Origin: Candidatus Micrarchaeota archaeon UBA95 | GTDB taxonomy: Archaea; Micrarchaeota; Micrarchaeia; Norongarragalinales; Norongarragalinaceae | Assembly (NCBI GenBank): GCA_002499405.1 | Contig: DALH01000028.1 | Span: 1 to 7,986, forward strand | DNA length: 7,986 bases | Reading direction: 5' to 3' | Shown: positions 1 to 5,256 of the stretch, piece after piece | Layout: each line of letters begins with the position of its first letter | How positions within the stretch are numbered: the stretch's first letter is position 1 | Program-made: the position numbers and the translations under genes | The notes under the pieces: generated by a model | Database searches by the model: none | What the model was told of the DNA's origin: nothing | The model's input: the letters and a program-made list of their open reading frames with translations, nothing else

Positions 1-446
1 ACCATGACGTTGTCGTACAACGCGTTCATCTCCTTGAAGTAATGCTCTGCCTCTTCTTTTTCACCGTCCTTCAACGCGATTTGCAGGGCGCGCCTTAATT
101 CTCCAACGCAGTCGCAGAGCCCGGTGAGCCACTCCAAATAGGGGATGCTGAGTTCCTCGTAGTCGGGCACGGGTTCGCGGTTCTTGATTGCGTTAAAACA
201 CATTATTTCCGCATATTCCTGGTAGGCGATGCGCGTTATGCCTTCGAAGCCGTCGTCCATGGCGCGCAACTCTTTTACGGCGGCATCCAACGCCTCCAAG
301 TCGGGCTTTTCGCCCACGTGCAAGGCCTTGATTGCCTTCGCGCACGCGCGCACCGCGTTCCGCGATTTTTGGAGCAGCGCGGCTTGGCGCCCCTCTTTTT
401 CCGCGAGGTCTTCGTCTATTCTGCTTATTGCTTCCTCTAATTTCAT
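1..446 (-). CDS. Translin/TRAX-family RNA-binding protein, probable RNase (3' end cut off)
   Basis: An open frame of 148 codons starts at the ATG at 446-444 and runs off the left edge. It is almost all helical. Residues 75-82 read YQEYAEIM and 103-119 contain YLEWLTGLCDCVGELRR, the two signature helices of translin/TRAX proteins. E77 and E80, with D112 and E116, match the spacing of the acidic residues that bind metal in the TRAX subunit of C3PO, so this copy looks catalytically competent. Family members are about 190-210 residues, so roughly 45-60 are missing. C3PO cleaves RNA, and an archaeal TRAX-like homologue forms an octameric RNase; a similar role here is inferred. No Shine-Dalgarno precedes the ATG, and a TATA-like box about 32 bp upstream suggests a nearly leaderless transcript. 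The gene is divergent from cdc6. Confidence 0.85.
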   Translation of the reverse strand, partial: MKLEEAISRIDEDLAEKEGRQAALLQKSRNAVRACAKAIKALHVGEKPDLEALDAAVKELRAMDDGFEGITRIAYQEYAEIMCFNAIKNREPVPDYEELSIPYLEWLTGLCDCVGELRRALQIALKDGEKEEAEHYFKEMNALYDNVM

Positions 447-474
447 TTTACGCAATGGTTAAGGGGGGGAATGC

Positions 475-481
475 CTTAAAA
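475..481 (-). promoter_or_regulatory. TATA-like box for the translin-family gene
   Basis: On the minus strand this reads TTTTAAG. Its centre is about 32 bp before the ATG at 446, which would give a leader of only a few bases, in keeping with the lack of a Shine-Dalgarno. A TTAATTAA-type stretch at 493-503 is an alternative. Confidence 0.4.
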
Positions 482-505
482 CCTTGCTGCGGTTAATTAA
501 AAAAC

Positions 506-513
506 GTTTAAAT
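506..513 (+). promoter_or_regulatory. TATA-like box for the cdc6-antiporter unit
   Basis: GTTTAAAT lies about 39 bp before the GTG start. A transcription start about 26 bp downstream, near 535, leaves a leader of about 14 bases that just contains the Shine-Dalgarno. The same TTTAAA core precedes several other genes in the window. Confidence 0.5.
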
Positions 514-537
514 CGCTGTAAACCCTTTAAGTTTCAA

Positions 538-544
538 GAGGTGG
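538..544 (+). promoter_or_regulatory. Ribosome binding site for cdc6
   Basis: GAGGTGG sits four bases before the GTG at 549 and fixes this non-ATG start. No ATG lies in frame nearby, and the first conserved block of the protein begins soon after. Confidence 0.7.
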
Positions 545-548
545 AATA

Positions 549-1763
549 GTGCCGGCTCCAAGTTTTGACGAGTTCGTGGAAGACAAGTCATTGTTCAAGA
601 ACAAAGGCGTCTTGTCCCCCCACTTCGTGCCCGAAACCCTGCTCTACCGTGAAAACGAGTTGCGCTCGGTGATGCGGGGAATAGCCCCCGCGTTGCGCGG
701 CCAGCGCGCCACCAACATGTTCCTTTACGGCAAGACGGGCACCGGCAAGACGGTTTGCGTCAAACACGTGCTGGACAAGCTCATGGACCGCAAAAGCGTT
801 AACGCGTTAAGCGTTTACATGAACTGCCGCGTTTACGACTCGCGTTACAAGACGTTGCAGAAATGCGTTTCCGAGTTCCAGCCCGGATTTGCGAAAACGG
901 GTTACTCCTTCGCCATCCTCTACGAGGAGTTCCTGGACTGGATTGAAGGCGAAAACAAGGATTCCACGCCCAAACACGTCGTCATCGCGCTGGACGAAAT
1001 AGACCTGGTAAAAGACCTGGACTCCCTGATTTACTCGTTAACTCGGTCCAACGACGACTTGAAGAAGGGCAGCGTGAGCATCCTCGGCGTGAGCAACAAG
1101 GTGGACTTCAAGACGCGCCTGAGCGCGCGCAGCAAGTCCTCGCTCTGCGAAACCGAGCTCGTGTTCAACCCCTACAACGCCGAACAATTGCAGGGAATCC
1201 TCAAGCAACGCGTATCCGACGCCTTCAAGGAAGGCGCGGTAACGGATTCCGCCATTAATTTGGCCGCCGCAATCGCTGCAAGCGAGAACGGGGACGCGCG
1301 GTACGCCTTGACCCTCCTGATGCGCGCCGGCGAACTCGCCGAAAAAAAGAGCTTGAAGAAAATAGAGGACAAGGACGTGGAGGCCTCGCGCAAGGCCGCG
1401 GACGAGGACGCCGCCTTTGAAGTCATCGGCGCTCTGCCAGTGCACCAGCAACTCCTATTGTATGCCTTGGCTACGCTGCCGCAGGACGCGCGTTACAAGA
1501 AGTTGTTGGAGGAAGGCGGCGAAAAATTTTATTTCAGCGGCGAGGTCTACGAGCAATACCGCCGGATTTCAAAGCGCACGGGCAAGGACGCGCGAACCGC
1601 GCGGTGGTTCCGCGAGTATTTGAACGACTTGGAGGGCGCGGGCCTGATTACGACGCAGCAGAGCGGGAAGGGAGTGCGCGGCCACACCACCTTGATTAAG
1701 CCGGCTTACGACTCCAGGAAAATCAAGCGCGTCATAGACAAAATGCTTTTCTCGGCTGATTAG
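549..1763 (+). CDS. cdc6: Orc1/Cdc6 replication initiator ATPase
   Basis: This 404-residue protein is the archaeal origin-binding initiator, which recognises origin boxes and loads the MCM helicase. The N-terminal AAA+ module has Walker A GKTGTGKT at 61-68, Walker B VVIALDEID at 144-152 (D149, E150), sensor 1 in SILGVSNKVDF with N183, the LSARSKSSL segment at 191-199 where the family has its conserved Arg/Lys, and sensor 2 GDARYAL with R251. The C-terminal part, about 290-404, is the winged helix, including FREYLNDLEGAGLI and a Gly/Lys-rich wing. Length is typical of the family. The start is GTG, backed by a good Shine-Dalgarno. Its TAG stop touches the ATG of the antiporter, so the two are probably co-transcribed and translationally linked. 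Archaeal origins often lie next to such genes; a candidate lies at 2997-3044. Confidence 0.96.
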   Translation: MPAPSFDEFVEDKSLFKNKGVLSPHFVPETLLYRENELRSVMRGIAPALRGQRATNMFLYGKTGTGKTVCVKHVLDKLMDRKSVNALSVYMNCRVYDSRYKTLQKCVSEFQPGFAKTGYSFAILYEEFLDWIEGENKDSTPKHVVIALDEIDLVKDLDSLIYSLTRSNDDLKKGSVSILGVSNKVDFKTRLSARSKSSLCETELVFNPYNAEQLQGILKQRVSDAFKEGAVTDSAINLAAAIAASENGDARYALTLLMRAGELAEKKSLKKIEDKDVEASRKAADEDAAFEVIGALPVHQQLLLYALATLPQDARYKKLLEEGGEKFYFSGEVYEQYRRISKRTGKDARTARWFREYLNDLEGAGLITTQQSGKGVRGHTTLIKPAYDSRKIKRVIDKMLFSAD

Positions 1764-2933
1764 ATGGCGGAATCGTTTTTGTTGGTTGGCCTCGTGGGCG
1801 CCGCGTTGTTTTACGGCTATTTGACGAACGAGTTCTTCAAGCGCACGAAAATACCGGACGTCTTGCTCTTGATTGCGGCGGGCATACTAATCGGACCCGT
1901 CACGCACCTCGTGGAGCCCTCTGATTTGGCTGGAGCCGCGCCCTTTATCGGTGCACTGGCTTTGGCGATAATCGTTTTTGAGGGCGGGTTGAAAACCAAT
2001 GCCTTGAAGCTCGCGCGCGTGGTTGGCGAGGCGTCGTGGTTCACCGTTCTCACGAGCTTGCTGACCGTGGCCGTGGTTGCCTTGGCGGCGCTCTCGTTTG
2101 AGTGGGGTTTGCCGCAGGCGTTGTTGTTGGGTGCAGTGCTGGCGGGAACGAGTTACGAGATAATCGCGCCAATGGTGCGCTCCTTGTCCTTGTCCGACAA
2201 GGCAAAGAATTTGTTGAATTTGGAGAGCGCGTTCAACGGCGTTTTGGCGATAGTGACCGCGGTGGCGGCAATCCAATTCGTTAAAATGAATGCGTTGGAC
2301 TTGCAGTTTTCGGCGCAACTCTTCGCTTCGTCGCTCATCGTGGGAATTGTTTTCGGCGGAGTAGCCGCCTTCTTGTGGCTCAAAGCAATCGAGCCCTTCA
2401 AAGGAAAGCAATTCGCTTACCTCCTGACATTGGCGAGCGTGTTCTTGTTGTATGGCTTGACTGAATACGCTTCAGGCAACGGGGTTGTTTCCGTGCTGGT
2501 TTACGGAGTCGTGTTGTCCAACGCCCACGAATTCGTGAAAAAGAAGGCGTTGCTGGACCCAGCAATTCCGTTCTTCCAGACCGAGGTCGCTTTCCTGGTA
2601 AAAACCCTTTTCTTCATTTTCATGGGCGTAATCGTGGACTTGAACGCGTTCACGAACGCCGTCATAGTGCTCGCCCTCGCCTGTTTTTCGGCCATCGTGT
2701 TGACGCGGTTCGCCGCCACGCGCCTGCTGACGCGGCTTGACGAAAAGATGTTGGCGGACGAGAACGCGGTGTGGAGCATTCTGCCGCGCGGCTTAACCGC
2801 GATGGTTTTAGCAAGCGTGCCCGCCTCCCAAGGCATCGTGGTGCCCGGCCTCGTGGAAGTCACGGTGGTCGTGGTCCTCGCAACCAACTTGTTCACCACG
2901 GCGGCCGTGTTCGCCCTGGAAAAAAGTCATTGA
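1764..2933 (+). CDS. CPA-family (Na+/H+ exchanger-like) membrane antiporter with altered ion site
   Basis: This 389-residue protein has roughly 12 hydrophobic helices and belongs to the Na+/H+ exchanger superfamily, which trades protons for monovalent cations across the cytoplasmic membrane. Recognisable family segments are LLLIAAGILIGP (34-45), IVFEGGLKTN (70-79), AGTSYEIIAPMVRSLSLSDK (127-146), NLLNLESAFNGVL (149-161) and PRGLTAMVLA (341-350), with the conserved Arg at 342. Relatives normally carry an Asp after N or T in the LES-helix (ND or TD); here the pair is N158-G159. The unwound-helix region also lacks Asp, reading TSYE with E132. Transport chemistry may therefore differ. The ATG directly follows the cdc6 TAG with no spacer, so expression probably depends on the cdc6 transcript. 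A seven-T run follows the stop. Confidence 0.88.
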   Translation: MAESFLLVGLVGAALFYGYLTNEFFKRTKIPDVLLLIAAGILIGPVTHLVEPSDLAGAAPFIGALALAIIVFEGGLKTNALKLARVVGEASWFTVLTSLLTVAVVALAALSFEWGLPQALLLGAVLAGTSYEIIAPMVRSLSLSDKAKNLLNLESAFNGVLAIVTAVAAIQFVKMNALDLQFSAQLFASSLIVGIVFGGVAAFLWLKAIEPFKGKQFAYLLTLASVFLLYGLTEYASGNGVVSVLVYGVVLSNAHEFVKKKALLDPAIPFFQTEVAFLVKTLFFIFMGVIVDLNAFTNAVIVLALACFSAIVLTRFAATRLLTRLDEKMLADENAVWSILPRGLTAMVLASVPASQGIVVPGLVEVTVVVVLATNLFTTAAVFALEKSH

Positions 2934-2937
2934 AACC

Positions 2938-2944
2938 TTTTTTT
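2938..2944 (+). terminator. T-run after the antiporter gene
   Basis: Seven consecutive T begin five bases after the TGA stop. Archaeal RNA polymerase terminates at such oligo-T tracts without needing a hairpin. It would end the cdc6-antiporter transcript. Confidence 0.45.
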
Positions 2945-3059
2945 GGAGTGGGCGTGGTCTCCGGGCTGCTGCCCGCCAGAACCGCTTCCCGGCTCCAGCC
3001 AGTTGAAGCCCTCAGGTACGAGTAGTTCCACTGGAAGCAACGGGTCTCGCGCTCTTTTT
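2945..3059 (+). other. GC-rich, hairpin-rich intergenic block (candidate structured RNA or origin element)
   Basis: About 110 bp of GC-rich sequence lies between a T7 run (2938-2944) and a T5 run (3055-3059), in contrast to the AT-rich spacers elsewhere. On the plus strand it can form GGAG/CUCC (2945-2963), CGGGC-UGCU-GCCCG (2962-2975), GCUUCC (2984-2989) with GGAAGC (3033-3038), and inside that a hairpin pairing CCAGT (2999-3003) with ACTGG (3030-3034). Several frames are open, but none has a good start signal or a recognisable product. It matches no tRNA, 5S or signal-recognition-particle signature I could place. It also contains the origin-box-like repeat listed separately. Confidence 0.35.
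2997..3044 (+). repeat. Direct repeat resembling archaeal origin recognition boxes (ORB)
   Basis: Two copies of CCA(G/C)T(T/G)GAAGC start at 2999 and 3028, 29 bp apart and in the same orientation. The second sits in the near-perfect dyad TTCCA-C-TGGAA (3026-3036) and is followed after five bases by GGG (3042-3044). That arrangement, an imperfect TTCCANTGGAA dyad with a downstream G-string, is the layout of ORB elements bound by Orc1/Cdc6. The first copy lacks a clear G-string. The cdc6 gene is one gene away and AT-rich DNA follows. The match is partial and the origin call is an inference. Confidence 0.33.
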
Positions 3060-3117
3060 AAAATCATTTGGCGTGCGTTAAAGCATGCATTCAAGCGGTG
3101 CAACAACACAACAAAAC

Positions 3118-3126
3118 AAATATATA
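3118..3126 (+). promoter_or_regulatory. TATA box of the toxin-antitoxin module
   Basis: AAATATATA is the strongest TATA element in this spacer. A start about 26 bp downstream falls at 3145-3151, on the first ATG codons of the antitoxin, so the transcript should be leaderless or nearly so. Confidence 0.6.
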
Positions 3127-3132
3127 CCTGAA

Positions 3133-3171
3133 AAGCATAAGTATATGCTTATGCAGAAGCAAGTTATGCTT
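3133..3171 (+). promoter_or_regulatory. Palindromic operator candidate overlapping the start of the antitoxin gene
   Basis: AAGCATA (3133-3139) and TATGCTT (3144-3150) form a perfect seven-base inverted repeat. GCATAAG (3135-3141) and CTTATGC (3148-3154) form a second, overlapping one. A further TATGCTT lies at 3165-3171, 21 bp from the previous copy, two helical turns. The sites lie just after the TATA box and on the predicted transcription start, where a bound winged-helix protein would block initiation. Confidence 0.5.
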
Positions 3172-3426
3172 GAACGAATTGGCCACTCGCCGACGCTGCA
3201 CACGGTGTTAATGGTTGAAGCAGCGTTGGAGGCGGCTGGAGAACCAATAACCATAGCGGGGTTGAAGCGTTCCTTGCCGAAGAAAGTACTGCACTCCACG
3301 TTGTTGACCGTGCTTGATTACTTGCAGCAAAGCGGGAAAATCCTGATTACGACTAAGGGAGTGGTCTGGATTTTTGCGCCGCGACAAGAAATTGAGGCGC
3401 TCAAAAAACGGGGAGTAGAACTTTGA
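3145..3426 (+). CDS. Winged-helix DNA-binding protein, putative antitoxin
   Basis: The product is about 93 residues, mostly one winged helix: helices at roughly 17-31 and 36-42, a recognition helix near 46-62 (KKVLHSTLLTVLDYLQQSG), and a wing, KILITTKGVVWIF (65-77). It has no enzymatic motif. The frame is open back to an ATG at 3085, but the TATA box at 3118-3126 lies inside that longer form, so the start is placed at 3145; ATG 3151 is nearly as likely. Its TGA overlaps the start of the RelE-like gene by four bases, the usual arrangement of an antitoxin preceding its toxin. It probably represses its own promoter through the palindromes at 3133-3171. The antitoxin role rests on position and fold; a plain transcription regulator is the alternative. 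Confidence 0.72.
   Translation: MLMQKQVMLERIGHSPTLHTVLMVEAALEAAGEPITIAGLKRSLPKKVLHSTLLTVLDYLQQSGKILITTKGVVWIFAPRQEIEALKKRGVEL
3410..3415 (+). promoter_or_regulatory. Ribosome binding site for the RelE-like gene
   Basis: GGGGAG lies inside the end of the upstream gene, seven bases before the TTG start at 3423. It supports this unusual start codon and translational coupling. Confidence 0.5.
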
Positions 3427-3788
3427 CGGTTAAAGTACTCATTGTTGACAACGCGCGCGAGGAATTTGAGAAACTCAACGAAGTAGTTGGCCGGCAACGC
3501 GCAAAAGGGGTAAAGAATTCCGAAGAAATCCAGCTCTTGAAGTCAATCAAGAAGAAGAGCGAACTCCTCAAGTCAAACCCCGCGTACGGTAACAAGATTC
3601 CTCGCAAATTGTGGCCAAAAGAATTAGTGGAGAAGTACGATCTCACGAATCTTTGGCGCGTTGAATTAACGAATTACTGGCGGATACTTTACACGTTGAA
3701 AGGCGACCGCATCGAGGTCTTGTGTTTCATAATAAAGTTGTTTGACCACGAGACGTACGATAAACTCTTCAAGTACAATAAAACGTAG
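3423..3788 (+). CDS. RelE/ParE-superfamily toxin
   Basis: This 121-residue basic protein has the compact helix-helix-sheet plan of RelE-type mRNA-cleaving toxins. Residues 10-50 give two long charged helices (AREEFEKLNEVVGRQRAKG and KSIKKKSELLK). Then come YGNKIPRKL (55-63), TNLWRVELTNYWRILYTLKG (75-94) and IEVLCFIIKLFDHETYDKLF (97-116). The RVEL..YWRILY core with R79, R87 and Y90, and the late DHETY with H109 and Y112, are positions where this superfamily carries its RNA-contacting and catalytic side chains. These proteins normally cut mRNA on the ribosome. The start is TTG, overlapping the antitoxin stop as TTGA, so the two are coupled. The reading frame is intact. The exact subfamily was not placed. 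Confidence 0.85.
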   Translation: MTVKVLIVDNAREEFEKLNEVVGRQRAKGVKNSEEIQLLKSIKKKSELLKSNPAYGNKIPRKLWPKELVEKYDLTNLWRVELTNYWRILYTLKGDRIEVLCFIIKLFDHETYDKLFKYNKT

Positions 3789-3789
3789 T

Positions 3790-3826
3790 GCGCCGGAAGC
3801 CAGCGTTGTCGGCGTCAGCTTCGCGC
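3790..3826. terminator. Inverted repeat between convergent genes, possible two-way terminator
   Basis: GCGC (3790-3793) and GAAGC (3796-3800) pair with GCTTC (3818-3822) and GCGC (3823-3826), with a two-base bulge. An inner alternative pairs CGCCG (3791-3795) with CGGCG (3810-3814). The structure spans the 26-bp gap between the toxin stop and the stop of the convergent HEPN-like gene. There is no T-run, so termination is uncertain. Confidence 0.35.
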
Positions 3827-4300
3827 TTCCTTGGCTAACACGAGAATGGTTTGAATCGCGTGAACGCGGAACAAGTCCTCCAACTCGTTCCCGTAGAGGA
3901 ACGGCGCGAAAAACCCTTTTTTCTCGTTCTTGAACTCGGGTAACGCCTTCAATTCCTTGACGCGGTCCGAAACCTCCATGGGCAAGCCCTTGGAAGTGAT
4001 GTTGTGCGCGTAATAATTGCGTATGCGCGTCAACAACTCCACGTTCTTCTCCAACTCTTTTTGCCCGTCAAAGAAGCCGCGTGCCTTCAACAAGGACAGC
4101 TTGTTGTTGAATTCGCCCAAATCCTTGTCGTCAATCACTTTTTCGGGGTGCTTGAATTCCCGGCACACCAACTCGTTCACGAAGTAATTCACGTACAAGT
4201 GGGTGATTATGGATAAGAAGCGCACGCCGCGCAAGCCGTGGAACTCAAGCACTAATTGCTGGAATAACTCCTGGTCGGTCTTGCGCTCGTGTTTCCTCAC
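3815..4300 (-). CDS. Small helical HEPN-like protein with RNxxxH motif
   Basis: This 161-residue, mainly helical protein resembles the HEPN/MtlR/DUF4145-like group. The segment NNKLSLLKARGFFDGQKELEK (65-85) followed by VELLTRIRNYYAHN (87-100) is the usual pre-motif and motif helices. R94-N95-xxx-H99 is the canonical HEPN ribonuclease motif, so RNA cleavage is possible, though some relatives are only structural or regulatory. No second domain is visible. The GTG start overlaps the TGA of the upstream OB/HD gene (GTGA), implying tight coupling. It is the last gene of the three-gene minus operon and converges on the RelE-like toxin. No nucleotidyltransferase partner, as in HEPN-MNT toxin pairs, is present. 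Function beyond the fold is unknown. Confidence 0.7.
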   Translation of the reverse strand: MRKHERKTDQELFQQLVLEFHGLRGVRFLSIITHLYVNYFVNELVCREFKHPEKVIDDKDLGEFNNKLSLLKARGFFDGQKELEKNVELLTRIRNYYAHNITSKGLPMEVSDRVKELKALPEFKNEKKGFFAPFLYGNELEDLFRVHAIQTILVLAKEARS

Positions 4301-5256
4301 TTCAAGTAAACCTCTCCCCAGTACTTGTCGTAAACGCGGAAGTCCTCGGTGTTCGTTTCCGCCTTGATGCGCGCGAATTGCGCGGCCTTTGAATCCAGTT
4401 CGTCCGCGTAGTAGACCAGGATTGCCTCCGTGAACATCGGGGTTTTCGGGGCGCCAAACTCATGCTTGCCGTGGTGTGCAAGCAGCATGTGCGACAACTT
4501 CAGTAACACGTGTTCGTCCAAACCCGTTTCCACTGCCTTCTGCCTCACCATTTCCTCTCCCATGACCACGTGGCCGCGAAGCATTCCCTCCTCGCCCACC
4601 TTGATGCTCGTAGTAACCTCGAACTCCTTTAACTTGCCGACGTCGTGCAACAACGCGCCCGCCGCGAGCAGGTCCAAGTCCACGTCCCCATATTCCCGCG
4701 CCGCCTCCCGCGCGATTCGCGCCACGGCCAGGGAGTGCTCCAGCAAGCCGCCGAGCCACGCGTGATGCAAATACATTGCAGCCGGGGCGCGCTTGAATTC
4801 CTTCGCGAATTCGGGGTCGTTCCGGAAGAAGGAGTCCAACAGTTTTTTGAGGCCTTCGTGGCGCACGGAGTCCACTAATCCGAGGAGTTCGGCGTACATT
4901 CCTTCAATGCTTTTCTTTGATTCCGGCAAGAAGTCGGCCAAGTCGTAGTTGTCCGCCTTGGTTATGGAGCCCTTGCCCTCGTTAACGTCAATCTTCTTGC
5001 GGTCCTTCCACGAGCCCACGAAGCCCTGCACGCGGACCACATCGCCTTCGTTGAACGAGTCGTGCGCTTTTTGCACGGCAACTCGGTCGTCGCCCCCCCA
5101 GTAACTCACTTCCACTTCGCCGGTCTTGTCGGCCGCGCCAAAAGCGAACCGCCACCCGTTGGCGTACTGGACAACGGAGCGCTTGTATTTCACGCTGAAA
5201 AGGGCGTCAACGGATTCCCCGACTTTCAGGTCTTCAACGAATTCCTTCATTTTCAC
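4297..5256 (-). CDS. OB-fold/HD-domain phosphohydrolase, YhaM-like 3'-5' exoribonuclease
   Basis: This 319-residue protein has the two-domain plan of YhaM/CBF1-type exonucleases, which degrade RNA (and sometimes ssDNA) from the 3' end using metal. Residues about 10-100 are an OB fold (VEVSYWGGDD, GDVVRVQGFVGSWKDRKKIDV). Residues about 160-295 are the HD domain: HHAWLGGLLEHSL (164-176, H174), ALLHDVGKL (201-209, H204-D205), GHVVMGEE (228-235, H229), SHMLLAHHG (255-263) and YYADELDSK (282-290, D285). All expected metal ligands are present. Length matches the family. The GTG start overlaps the lipoprotein stop as GTGA; the ATG at 5250, six bases after GGTTGA, is an equally good start giving a protein two residues shorter. 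Its own stop overlaps the HEPN-like gene, so the two proteins are probably made in step. Confidence 0.87.
   Translation of the reverse strand: MKMKEFVEDLKVGESVDALFSVKYKRSVVQYANGWRFAFGAADKTGEVEVSYWGGDDRVAVQKAHDSFNEGDVVRVQGFVGSWKDRKKIDVNEGKGSITKADNYDLADFLPESKKSIEGMYAELLGLVDSVRHEGLKKLLDSFFRNDPEFAKEFKRAPAAMYLHHAWLGGLLEHSLAVARIAREAAREYGDVDLDLLAAGALLHDVGKLKEFEVTTSIKVGEEGMLRGHVVMGEEMVRQKAVETGLDEHVLLKLSHMLLAHHGKHEFGAPKTPMFTEAILVYYADELDSKAAQFARIKAETNTEDFRVYDKYWGEVYLK

Noticed and set aside
1038..1451. Minus-strand open frames inside cdc6
   Set aside because: They are shadows of a clearly conserved Orc1/Cdc6 coding sequence and show no domain or start signal.
2945..3059. tRNA, 5S rRNA or SRP RNA in the GC-rich block
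   Set aside because: No T-loop with paired arms, no CCA-end acceptor stem, and the GGAAGCA stretch lacks the full SRP helix-8 motif.
2927..3109. Minus-strand open frame of 60 codons through the GC-rich block
   Set aside because: It overlaps the end of the antiporter, has no ribosome site, and its low-complexity Gly/Ser/Pro product resembles no protein; several other frames in the same GC-rich block are open too.
3085..3144. Longer N-terminus for the winged-helix protein from ATG 3085
   Set aside because: The extension covers the TATA box and operator and adds a low-complexity polar stretch.
4460..4759. Gly/Arg-rich minus-strand frame inside the OB/HD gene
   Set aside because: It is a frame-shifted shadow of the HD domain, with biased composition and no start signal.
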